From contig WARS01000645.1 in the NCBI GenBank assembly GCA_008933995.1, positions 2,170,001 through 2,234,000 on the forward strand: a stretch of DNA of 64,000 nucleotides, read 5' to 3'. The notes beneath the pieces are model-generated. The model made no database searches and had not been told where the DNA came from. It was given only the letters and a program-made list of their open reading frames with translations. Shown piece by piece: positions 1 to 11,072 of this stretch (position 1 is its first letter; every line of letters starts with the position of its first letter). A program made the translations under genes and the position numbers. The DNA is from Datnioides undecimradiatus. Its lineage: Eukaryota; Chordata; Actinopteri; Lobotiformes; Datnioididae.

Positions 1-2636
1 ATACTTGACAAAAAAACTAACTTTATGCAATATATTCATGTATATTGAGACTGTATTTGTGTGTCGTGTTCAGCAAATGAACTTGCTATAATTCCTTCCA
101 ACCTGATCCTTGTGTGAGAAGTGCTTTATGTTGAAGCTACTGTCTTTATATAACTGCAGAGTGAACCTAAAGTATTTCATAACACAATTACCTGTTTAAT
201 GGCTTATAAAAAGAGACTTGATCAACTGTCAACAAAGACATTTTTAATGTAGTGGATTTTAACGAGTTTTAATGTGTTAGTCATCCCTTATGTCCACTGC
301 CTGTGAACCAGAAGTGTTGGTCAATATGTCATATATACTGTGAGTGTTTGTGTGTGCGTGCCTGCGTGCATGCATGTATGCGTGCACAGTTTTTGTCCAT
401 ATTTGCTCAGTTTGTGGCGACATCATCGCAAGATCACATCTGTTATTCTGATAATGTGTAAAAAACAGATTAAAAGTGCGTTTCATCAGTGTCAGGCTTT
501 GACTTTTTTAAATGTTTTCTCTCTATGTGTTCTCGCTTTATTTCCGTTTGTTAGCAGGAAAAACAGCAGAGCATTGTAAAAACAACTCTCCATTGGTGAG
601 CCTGACTGACCTGAGAAACTGTTTCTCCAAAAGAAACGGAAATAAATGAGCATAAGACAAACAAATACAATTAAAACACTAAAAGTAACATGTTAGACAA
701 CAAAAACATGCTTGAATTTGTGATAAAAAAAAGATAACGTCTGAAAACAATTATTTGAACAAAGTCAACTTCAGAAAAAAAGTAAAGTTTAAATGTTGAG
801 GTAAGTAACAGAAAGTGAAGGATTGGTTGTTAAAATGTTTTTTTTAAATAATTACAGTGCACACAGTATTTCTAATACTGTGCTGTACAGCATATTTATG
901 TGTGTACAGCATATTTATGTTTTTGTAATCAGACATTTATTATAATGAGAACTTTTCATTTTGGGTCCAGTTCTAGGAATTATTTGTTTAAATTCAATTT
1001 GCTCAACTTTTAAAAGACTCTTCAGGAGCTTCAACTCCACTGACCCTGTAATGTTTCTCAGCCCTGAAGCTTCTTGATGATGCTGTGAATAAAGGCAAAC
1101 ACACACAGAGTACAGTCCAATGAAAGAGCAGCCAGTTGTGTTGAACTCTGACTCTGCTCACACATAATGGACCCGCCTTTAAAACACTGAACACCAAAGG
1201 ATGCTGACATGTTTTCATGGTGGCATTACTGATTAAAAGGGAGAATCTAATTTGTTGAATCACTGATAGTTAAAATTTATATTCAAAAATAAGCTGATAT
1301 GAGGTTGTGGAGTTAAAATCCTTTTTACAAACCAATGAAAACATTCAGGAAATTTATGCTAGTGGCACAAAGGCTAAGACAGCAGTGGGAGGCCAACTTG
1401 TGGGAAAAGGACCTCCCCCTCGTCCTCCCCCGTTGTCACTGAGCTGTAGTGAGCCGAGGGCCCCTGGATCTGTATTCACAACAACCAACATTAAATGTAG
1501 CTGTGTAGACTGTGAGACTGTGACAATAAAGGCAATGAGCCAGATCAGGAAAAAGAATCAACTTTTATAAACATAATTACCTAAAAAATAAAAATGTATT
1601 TTGATTTGTGTGTGCATGAAGTTTAGAAGTGGTTTGGTCTAGGGGTGTGTTTCCAAAAGCAAAGAAATGCTACTAAATTATCACACAAAATATAATTCTA
1701 ATGGAACATTATAGGAATATTACAGGCCACAGTGTGTCTCTGTTATCCTCCTGCTTCTCTGAGACTTAAAGTTGATGCAAGTCACATCATAAAGGTGACT
1801 ATAGAGTATATAGGCCACAGTACAATATAGAATTGTCTAGTTGTAATAGTAAAAGTACGCAGTCAAAGAATATTATAGGTCAAACTTTGTGTCATGTATG
1901 AAAATCTGTGACAGTTTATAAAGTAGCTTTAAGAAGAAATATATCTGTTCATCTGGATTAACATTTTATTTCACTTTTTCTTACACAGACCACCAAACCA
2001 ATCACTGGACATAGTGAATAAGCTCATTTATACAATACGTCATCCTTCCTGGTTACCTTCTGTCATTTAGGGAAGTGTACAGCCACGCCAACAGCTCTGT
2101 GAGGCTGCAGGTGTTGTCATTGAGATAAATGTCAATGTCTGCATGTTAATATTTTAACATGTATTATTTACCATGTTCACAATCTTAGTGTAGTGTGATA
2201 GCATGCTAACATTTCCTAATCAGAATTAACACAGTAAAGCTAAGGTAGATGGGAATTAATAGACTTGCAGATCATAAGTATTGTGCAAATCAAGCAACAA
2301 TAAACATATTATAAAATGTGTTACATGTCAGCTGCACATGTTAAAGTTGATCCAAGCAAAGCACTGTCTTCTCACACTAAGTCTTTAAAGTTTAAACAAT
2401 ATTTCCTGACACTGACTGATATATTTAACAATCATACTATGCCTTTTAAAATTAAATATATTATCACAAAGTCCAGTGGTCCATCTTATATATTCAAATA
2501 CAATAGAAATTAATGTTGTTTGTCCTTTTACCTTGAAAATACATTCAGAGTCAGGTCTACAAATATGTACATACATTTCTTTGCATGACGATATGTACAA
2601 AAGTACATTAGTCGTTTTTTTTTTTTAGGTCTATAA
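1..2636. other. Spacer left of the HIC-like gene
   Basis: I see no convincing coding exon here. Open frames are short and low in complexity, for example the GT/GC-rich stretch near 340-385. The part next to 2637 should include the 3' untranslated region of the minus-strand HIC-like gene, but I cannot place its poly(A) site because TTTATT (AATAAA on the minus strand) occurs several times. A diverged interspersed repeat lies at about 2076-2232. Confidence 0.6.
2076..2232 (-). repeat. Diverged teleost interspersed repeat, copy 1
   Basis: The stretch has the word pattern of a repeat common in fish genomes: 'acagctctgtgaggctgcag', then 'accatgttcacaatcttag', then 'agcatgctaacattt'. The same element appears in the opposite orientation at about 31242-31440, where it reads 'gctaaactaagatgatgaac'. 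I recognise the family but cannot name it. Copies are old, with many substitutions and indels. Confidence 0.6.
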
Positions 2637-4298
2637 TCAGGAGACCACCGTGTGCATTTTTAAATGGCTGATGATGCTTCGCTGCCGGGTGAACTTCAGA
2701 CCACAAAGCTGACACTCGTAAGGTTTCTCTCTAAAGTGAATTCGCATGTGCTCAGTCTTGCGGTACTGCCGTGTGAAACGCATGCCACACTCCTCACAGG
2801 CGAATGGCTTAAGCTTGAGGTGGCTGCGCATGTGCCGTGTCATGGTGCCCCTTTGGGTGAATGGCTTCCCACAGATGTTGCAGGAGAACGGTCTGCTCAG
2901 CCAGTGGCTCTTCTCGTGCTGCCTCAGCAAATCCACGTCCACATAGCTCTTACTGCAGACGGAGCAGACATAACATTGCACTGCTACGTCTGGGGTTGTT
3001 CTTTCTTTAGTGAACTGTGATGGAAGATTCTCTGAGTCCTGGTCTTCAGTCTTAATGAGCTTTCCCTCCTCTACATCCACAACTTCGGTTCTCAGCGCTT
3101 GATCACCGTGCGAGTCTACATGAGCGATAAGCTGCTCTGAGCTTGGGAAGCCTCTCCTACATGGAATGCACATATAGAGAGTGTCATGCAAAGCAGGTTG
3201 GATGCTAGGCAGCAGCTGATGGTAGATGTAGCTAGCATGCTTGTGTCCAGTGAGCTCTTCGCCCTTTCTTCTTCTTTCCTCTCTGATTTGCAGTGAGTTT
3301 TTTAGGACAAAATCTTCCACAACTTGGTCCTCTGGCTCTGGCGACACCATCCATTCTGCTTGACCTAGCTCTCCACCCTCTACTTCCTGTCTCTTTGTTT
3401 GCTTGCTTCCTTCCAAACAGGTCTCCCTGCTTGTCTGGGGCCTCTTGTGTCCTACTGTTTGGTGGGAATCTGTGGTTGGGTGCCATTGCTCAGAATGCTT
3501 TAATCTTGGCTTATTGAAAGCTGAGGTGGAGTTAAAGGCTACATCATTGGATGAATTACAGCTGGACTGTGGAGAGTTCTGCTGCAGGTCACTCTCACTG
3601 GTCGGCTCTAGTCTCAGGTTCAACCCCGTTTCAACACTTTCATTAATCTTGACTGCAGATGTTGAGTTAACAGACACTGCAGAAAAAAGCTCCTCATTGC
3701 AGAGCCCATCTTGCATCTGTTTCTGACTCTTCCTTATCTTCATAGAGCCTGAGTGGCGTTTGTGGGCATCTTCAAGAGGGACGCTGGTGGTTAACGAAGA
3801 GGAGGTGGAAATTGTCCATTTATTTGACCTGCAGCGTTTGAGTTTCCTGCGACAGACAGCTGCCAAGTCTGACAGCTGCAGGTAGGAAGCAGCTCTGAGG
3901 AGATCAGCCACACCCTGGTTACTAGCATGATGAGAGGTAGGCAGCTGACCTGTGTAGATGAAGTCTAGTACCTGATAAAAGTGAAAAACAATGTAGAAAA
4001 ACATTTATATCACATTTATTAGACACCCTTACGACCAAAAATCCCCAGAATCATGCGTGTGTTTTATTGGGATGCTCACATTTTTGAACACTGAGGGCTT
4101 CACCATCTCTGTGTTCAGGGTGATGAGGTTGTCATGCAGCACCAGGCATTTCAGGTAGCTGCTGCAAGCTGCCAGGACGTTCTTGTGAGCTCGGAAAAGA
4201 GCGTTTTCTACCATGATGATAACGTCGCATAAGTGTCCAGTGGATCGCTGCTGGTTCAGCTGCATCAAAAGATGCTCAGTGTAATTTGGCTGCTTCAT
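2637..4298 (-). CDS. hic1l: HIC-family BTB/POZ zinc-finger transcriptional repressor (hic1-like)
   Basis: Coding exons are complement(4080..4298) and complement(2637..3971), giving 517 aa. The 108-bp intron has a GTGAGC donor and a CAG acceptor in phase 0 and lies inside the BTB domain (VFKN|VLDF). Residues 8-118 form the BTB/POZ dimerisation domain, with the HIC signature LCDVII..ENALFRAHKNVL. Five C2H2 fingers follow. Finger 1 (C341, C344, H357, H361) stands apart; fingers 2-5 (C409-H513) are close together with links like REKPYEC. The finger block is close to HIC1/HIC2 as I remember them. An IKTE motif (379-382) fits the SUMO consensus. The CtBP site GLDLSKK of HIC1 seems represented only by GLNLRLE at 189-195. 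HIC proteins are nuclear, sequence-specific repressors. The symbol is inferred: HIC membership is firm, but orthology to zebrafish hic1l rather than hic1 or hic2 needs a tree. Confidence 0.85.
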
Positions 4299-7200
4299 GT
4301 CTGTGACTTTTTGATTACACAGCTGGGAGACTGATTAGTCAGGAGAGAAAAGGCAAATCATTTATAACTAAATGCAATTCCTCATAATAAATGTTTGACT
4401 CAAATCCAGAAGTGGAGCTTATATTAAGTGGACTTAATATCGAACTGTGGCTAAAAATTCTTCCACAGGCCATTATCAGTCATAGAAAGGTGGTAAAATA
4501 GACAAGAGAACTCCACCCTGCTCACTTCTATCTGCAGTGACACAGCTACAGTAAATGTTGACATTATACAAACACTATTGTTAAAACACAGAAATATACA
4601 ATGACTATGAATCAACTTTAACTACATTTATTCCTGTGAGACTTGGGTAATGTCACAATGTGTATAATTACACAAATACACAGCACAGCGCAAACAAGAT
4701 CATTAATCCACAATGTCACTGTGTAGTAAAAGATTAACAGGTACATCTAAAAATTGAAATGTAAATTACTGAATGTTTTCATTGTTGTTTCACTGTCCTT
4801 TTATGATTTTTAACGGACTTTAATGGACATTGTTAGTTGGCAGCACAGTTCATTTCTGCTAAAACTACCATCTGTTTTGCCATAATAAGGCCACCATAAG
4901 ATATTTGCATATTTCTGCTGATAGGAACAGGCGAAACATCTGTTTTGTCAAATACTGATACAGAATACTCTTATCTCTATAGACGCCTTTAAAAAGAAAC
5001 TGACTTGAATAATCTAAGAAGTGCACACTCTACTGGCCTTTAGCCAGTAAATCCCAGTACAAGTGTCTGTCTGACAGACTGATCCAGTCATGCTTTTTAG
5101 TTTATAAACCCTCCAATTTAGTGTTCTAGTGTTCATCTATAATATTTGTTTAAATACTGAATTAAAGGCTTGCATAATCTTACTCATGAGTACTATATTT
5201 CTATATTAACAACTGTGCATCTTTAGTTATCAGATACCCAAATTAATAGTAATGTGATAATTAAATTCCTCAAGTACTGTGCTTTCTTTCTTTCCTAGGT
5301 ATTTGTGCTTTAGTTAAATCTTGTTTTTATATGTTACTTAATATCTCTATTCAGCCACTTCACAGGTAAACATTATACTTTCCGCTTCACTACATTTATT
5401 TGTCAGCTTTAGGTACACATAAAAAAGTTAAAACTAAAACGTACAATTACAGACAAATAAATAGCCGATGAATCAACTAAAAATTAACTGACAGCTGGTT
5501 TTCCAGTTGTTTTGCCAGTTTTCAAAAAAAACAACAACTATTTTCGATACTCAAACGTAAAGACTTGCTTCCATTCTTTTTAAATGTTTCAATATTGTTA
5601 AAGTATTCTCACTAAGTTTGAGGTTTGTTGTGAAGGTGTCACTTTGCACTCTCTGTCATGGTGATGATATTCCTATTACAAGAACTTAAAAAAAAAATAA
5701 ATACTCAACTCACCCACCAAAACCAGTAAAATCCTTTTATATTCATGTCTGCATCATCAGAATCTGATTATAAAATGTATCATAATATATATGACAGTCA
5801 CAGAGGATATTTTTCTGCATTGAGCAGTTTTACTTTTAAACTTTAACTATTTTTTCCTGAATGTATTTACACACGTTTACTGACACATTCAATGCAGGGC
5901 TCTTTAATTGTAACAGAGCATTTCTACATTTTTGTGATATTATTACTTTTAATAAAGTAAAGAATCTGAATCTGTGCCTCCTCCACCACTGTAGCTTTTA
6001 AAAAACAAAAACTGAAGTACATGGCATTTTAAATGAACTTACCATGTGATGACGTGGCTCCCGCTACACAGATCAGCAGCTCAGGACAGTTTTCTGTGCA
6101 TCACTGAGATACAACATGAGACAAACACAGTGCGTCCGACTTCAGCCAGGGCAGAGGTGAAGTGAAACACGTAGCAGTGTGACAGCAGCAGGCTGAGAGG
6201 AGTGTTGAGATGCTGACTGATAAACTGACTCCATACGATCAACTTTAAACAGTCACTCCACAAATTAACCCCCCCCCCCCAAAAACCCTGCTGCCTGAAG
6301 GCAACAGCACTGCATTTTAGAAGCAAGAGTTGTACTCTTTACTCCATGACATCTATTGTTTACTTCAGTTATTAGTTTTCACATTTGTATTAACTATTGA
6401 TTGAATCAATACATGAATAAAGATGTTGTTATGAATAAATATAAGACTATTTGATTTCCATTCGATGTGTGATTCTGAAATTAGTTCTGAACCTTGTGGC
6501 CAGACTTCCTTTTATGAAAACTGAGTCAAGGCAATTATAAAGTACCGTAAGTGATTCTCAGAAAGTCACCTTCTTCCATCTGTCTTTCTTTACTGTAACT
6601 AGAGTTGATAGAGTAACAGAGTGCCATCTAGTGCTGAGCAAGCAGCTTCAAAACTCACTAAACATTTTGTGATGAAAAACAATTCCGACAATTTACAACT
6701 AAAACCACACAGTAAAAATACTCAAGTACATGTAAGTACTGCAATCAAAATCTAAGTATTATCAGCAAATAAATAGGAAATATGATTGAGCAAAGATTGC
6801 TCCGCCCCAGCTTCAGCTTGTATATAGAAATAAAGTATTAGAGTCTGAGTCAGCAGGTGACTTCATGCTGGAGGATAAATATTGTAGCCTTCGGCCATGG
6901 GTCAGTCAGGTGCATTCCTGTGTGCATTTTAACAAGCAGTGACAACAAATCACTGCAGTTAAACTGAATGAACTGAATGATCATACACAGAATATTAAAT
7001 GGGAGGATCAGCCACATGTTCATTAGCTCCCAGTGTGATGAAATGTAAAAGCATAACATTTTTCTCTTCAAAACACAGATTAAACGCGTGGGAAATGTGA
7101 TAGGTTTCTTGTCCAGTATTAGAATAGGAGATTGTTATCTCTTAGTCCAAAACTACTAACTAATCAAATAAAATAATATCAAATAAATGTAGTGCAGAAC

Positions 7201-7380
7201 AATGTATATAATGTTTCCCCTTAAATGGATTTACTCAAGTAAAGTACACGTAACTCAGTTGACAGTATTTGAGTAAACATACTTTGTTGCTTTCACCCAC
7301 TCTTTATGATTGAATTAGTCACAGTATCAGGTCGTGTCTGTCGCAGGTGTTTATCTCACTTTCTGCTTTTTTCAACAGGT
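4299..7380. other. Upstream region and first intron of hic1-like; spacer to marveld2
   Basis: AT-rich DNA without a credible coding exon. A probable minus-strand acceptor ending TCTCCCAG, close to 4316-4335, could join the coding exon to an untranslated exon whose donor is at 6037-6042. A run of C lies near 6270. The last few hundred bases lead into the marveld2 promoter. Confidence 0.5.
6043..6130 (-). other. hic1l: Probable untranslated first exon of hic1-like
   Basis: On the minus strand the sequence CACATG is followed by a consensus donor GTAAGT (complement of 6037-6042). Just upstream is a CRE-like TGACGTG on the plus strand (ACGTCA on the minus). HIC genes usually carry untranslated first exons. 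The 5' limit at 6130 is arbitrary. Joining to an acceptor near 4320 would create a tiny upstream frame (ATG GCT GTG TAA). The assignment is inference from splice signals and position. Confidence 0.4.
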
Positions 7381-7430
7381 AAATTCTCCCCTCCGGCGCG
7401 GTGACGTCAAAGGGATGGGCAGGTCACGTG
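7381..7430 (+). promoter_or_regulatory. marveld2: marveld2 core promoter with CRE and E-box
   Basis: A CpG-containing patch in AT-rich surroundings holds a full palindromic CRE, TGACGTCA, at 7402-7409 and a USF-type E-box GTCACGTG at 7423-7430, 13 bp apart. It lies just ahead of a purine-rich exon ending in a good donor at 7509. No TATA box is evident. CREB/ATF and USF/bHLH-ZIP binding is inferred from the motifs only. Confidence 0.6.
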
Positions 7431-7508
7431 GTCGCGTTCGAGGGAAACCTGTGGTTTAATGTTACTGAAATGGGAGAAAGAAGAAGAGAAAGAAGGGAAG
7501 CAAGCAAG
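7431..7508 (+). other. marveld2: Probable untranslated exon 1 of marveld2
   Basis: The exon ends AGCAAG|GTAACT at 7508/7509, and the coding exon has its acceptor TTTCAG at 11050-11055. The 5' end is not defined by sequence. Two upstream ATGs (near 7460 and 7469) would run out of frame into the main start if exon 1 joins the coding exon directly. Confidence 0.5.
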
Positions 7509-9646
7509 GTAACTGCGGTGCAGACTTGTATTCACATCCCGCGTTATAACCAATGCGTTTTGTCAGGTATCGATTGGGAGGCGTTTGTTATTTAAAATAG
7601 GAACTTTTTATGTCGAAAAGTCAGAGTTATGTTAGCTTAAAGAGCACCACCAGGGACGTTTACCTCGCTGTTATCGTAACTAGTTGAAACTTGTTATAGA
7701 ATAACAAACAGAGCGAGGCTTTTACTAAAGCTACAGCCTGTTTTCCATTAATAAACCAACACAAAGCTCTACAAAGACTGAACAGGGAGTCAAATGAAAG
7801 TGTGTAGTTGACTTGTTTCGCCTGACCGAGCCCTCCTGGCTGTGTGCCAGCTGAAGCCATAAGGTTCACAGGTTTGTCGTAACGTTATTAGGCCTCCGTC
7901 ACTTCACACAACAGTATCATGTGGACGGTAGGAGCAGCTTCATGTTAATGTAGCACAGAGTTTACAGGCTTATGCACTGCCACATTATTACTATACAGCA
8001 GTTTATCATCAGGTCGACTCTGTCTGACTCACCCCGAATATATTAGTACGTGTGGAGTTGAAGAAGTACATGGGTCATGGGAAAGCCCTCAGTTACAAGT
8101 AGAAATGCTAATTGTGCAGAAACAGTATTAGAATATTGCACTTACACTATCAAAAGTTCCCACTCTGCAGTCTAATGTCCTCTTTGACTGACACATCTTT
8201 AAATCTAATCTGAATTTTTTACATTGTCAGTACTGATGCACAGTGTTTTGATGTAGTCCGCAGAAGTAGAGTTTATTACACCTATAAATGATACACAGGT
8301 ATTCATTTGAGATATTGATTATCAGACATTTTCCAACAGTTAAGAGAGGAAAGGTGTGTTTGAAATCATATAAAGAGCCATAGGGTGGGACACTGCTGGT
8401 TCAATATTTAACAACATGTTGTAGTTTAAAAAAAAAATGTGGTGAAGTAAGGAAGTACAGATGCCTCAGCACTGTACTTAAGTACAGCACCATGCATTGG
8501 ATACGAGGCTTTAGTTACTTTCCACCTTTGGCTGATGCAGGTCAAGGACGTCTTACAGACATACTCAGTCTGAGCTGTTTGTCTGGTTGGAAGTAAAGTG
8601 CAGACACTGTGAAATCATAACAACACTTCTCCTGCTGTTGTTTGAGAAAATCAGACACACTGTTTGACTGTTCGACCGAGAGCTTCGCAGAGCTCTGCTG
8701 CAGCGGGCAAACAGCCGATGAATACGTATCAGCTAGTAGTGAACTGATTTGTTGATGAATCAATTAGATGATTGACACTGAGTTAATCAGAAAGCTGCAA
8801 GGATTGATTCATTGTTTAAATCAACACTTTCTGTGTCTCCAGAGTGACGATCTTTTCTTCATCATGTTGCATGAATTATATTCTTAAATGTTTAGTTTCT
8901 TATCAGTTTAGGACATTTGTATATCTTCTGACTCAGCGTGTTACAGCGGGCTAAAACTACTGCAGTCTAATAGAGCAGTGCTGCAATAAATCCTCCCTTC
9001 ATGACCGTCATAAAGTGGATTTTTTTTGTTGAAACCATATTGAGTTATGCTGCCAGGTGTTTCTGTCATTTAGCCTTCCCATGCTGATATGGGTTGGACA
9101 GAATAATAAAAACACCTCTCCGGTTCAACACACAGTTGAATCAACACCTATCTAAAACAGCTTCAGCACAACCTTTGTAACTTTCATGAAGGGAGGATTT
9201 ATTATGTGGCTGTTATTTTTATGATATATTTTTAGTCTTTTATACAGAGTATTTTTACTGAACATGCACATTGTGTTACAATATACATACATACATACAT
9301 GCATACATGTTATTGTCCAGTGTAACGGCTGTAATCCCTAAAGAGTTTTCATAATTGAGTTAAGTGCTAAAGACATTTGTTATCTGGAATGATTTATTGT
9401 TTTTTTTTCAGTTTTACATCACTGTAAGTTAAATATATTCATGTTTAAACTGTTGATTGAATAAAACAAACAAATGGCATCATGGAAAATGTGATGGCAT
9501 TTAATCCCTTTAATTGCAGCCCCAGTGAAGTCCATCTAAAAGCCGACATGGTCAAACAGACACACTCACATCACATCTACATTAAGAGCATCTCATCCTC
9601 CTCCCCTTCGCATCGTAGACCTTCATATCTTTGTTTGTCCTCGCAG

Positions 9647-9705
9647 GTGATTCCTCGGCACACTGTGTGTTCTTACCAGGTTTGCATTCTGACCTGCAAG
9701 CCAAT
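9647..9705 (+). other. Candidate alternative 5'UTR exon of marveld2
   Basis: A pyrimidine-rich tract ending TCCTCGCAG at 9646 precedes 59 nt that end CCAAT|GTAAGT, a consensus donor at 9706. It would sit between exon 1 and the first coding exon. There is no coding similarity. It could equally be a chance pair of splice signals. Confidence 0.25.
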
Positions 9706-10206
9706 GTAAGTCGTGTTGAGTGACTGCGTGTGAAAGAGGTATTCAAGTTCAGTTCATATTATTTTTTTGGCTTCTCAAGATCATGTCCACTTAAAAAAAC
9801 GGGCTTAAGGGCTAATTTGTTGTCAGGAATGTGTTTTTGTGCTGTCAGCCAGTCAAACACTGGTAAGTTGAGCTTCCCTGGATACAGATGAGAGTGGTTA
9901 TTACGACAGCAGGGTAATTTGTGCTACTTAGTTGCTTGCAGCACAAAAATGCAGTCTTGACTTAGCTTGCATGGAGGATGCTGGGATAACATCTTCACTC
10001 ATGACGGCTTTTTCTCTGGTGGCCTCAGGTACTGGGGGTTAGCTCTACTTGTTCCAGACCTGCATGAATGATATTCGTGAATGTTCAGTTTGAGTTTCTC
10101 ATTAATTTGAAATTGTTTTTTTATCTGATTTCTTCTTTTTCATGTTTCCTCTTTCCTTGCCTACTCAGTTCTATTAATGGCTTTAATTGATGATAATATG
10201 ATGACA

Positions 10207-10462
10207 GCCTAAACAATTAATTGATTAATCAATTGACAGGCAAGTACATGGCAACAAATGTCATAACCACTTAATTGTTTGTAATTTTTTAAGATAAATA
10301 GAAGTTGTTGCTCCTCATTTGTGAGAATTGGCTGCTTTTATGTCTTACATGATGGTAAATTGTGTGTCTTTGAGTTTTGCACTCTTGGTTGGACAAAATG
10401 GCAATGTCATTTTGGGAGGTGGGCATAATTATTTTGATTAGTTTATAATGAAAATAATAATT
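10207..10462 (-). repeat. Teleost 'gggctgcaac' repeat family, copy 1
   Basis: Starts with 'cctaaacaattaattgatta' and contains 'gttggacaaaatggcaatgt'. These are the complement of the family words seen forward at 42423-42570 ('agcccaaggtgatgtcttgg'). Diverged and with indels. The same family recurs at 14603, 20077, 38662 and 42423. I recognise it as a very common fish interspersed repeat but cannot name it. Confidence 0.6.
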
Positions 10463-11072
10463 TGTTAAAACTCTTTTGTAATTCTTTTATTAAAATAATG
10501 ATTAAGTTTGATGCCCCCCATATACCAAATGACACTTTACATGTAGAAAACAAGTTCAAAACTAAATTAATAAAAAGCTCTGCCATTTGCACAAAAAAAT
10601 AATAATAACACGCTGTTTCAGCTGCCTGAGTCTGACAAATAAAGTGGTTATCTTCTGAAACAGTTCAGAACCCAAAGACATTTAATTTACAATGTTGTAA
10701 AAAAAAAAAAAAAAGAAAAAGAGAAACTCCTTGTACACCGTGGCTCATAAAGGTGGAGTAAAATATTTTTTTCACTCTTCTCATGAAGTGATTGTGACAA
10801 TGTGATTTATTCTTGATAGATAAAATGTATATCTTCTCAAAACTCATTGCACCTGGTTAAAAGTGATTACTGATGTGTATAAATAGGAATAAAAAGAGGA
10901 ATGTTTCTGAAAACAATATTATTCCAACTTTATGGGCAACAGTGTATTTTAGTAGCTGGATTTTGTAATTTGTGCTTGAGGAAATGACTTATACATACAG
11001 CGGTGGTTAAACAAATAACATTTAAACTACTGTATTTTTGTGTCTGTACTTTCAGGGACCATCACCATCCTC

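Larger units (their letters stand above)
7509..11055 (+). other. marveld2: marveld2 intron 1
   Basis: A long AT-rich intron. It holds a short (CATA)n tract near 9289-9310, a candidate cassette untranslated exon at 9647-9705, a copy of a widespread teleost repeat at about 10207-10462, and an A-rich run near 10698. I see no other gene in it. Confidence 0.55.

Noticed and set aside
340..579. Cys/Val/His-rich small frame near the left edge
   Set aside because: It derives from a degenerate GTGT/GCGTGC simple repeat.
2664..3020. 118-codon plus-strand frame over the zinc fingers
   Set aside because: It is antisense to the well-supported HIC zinc-finger exon and has no recognisable protein features.
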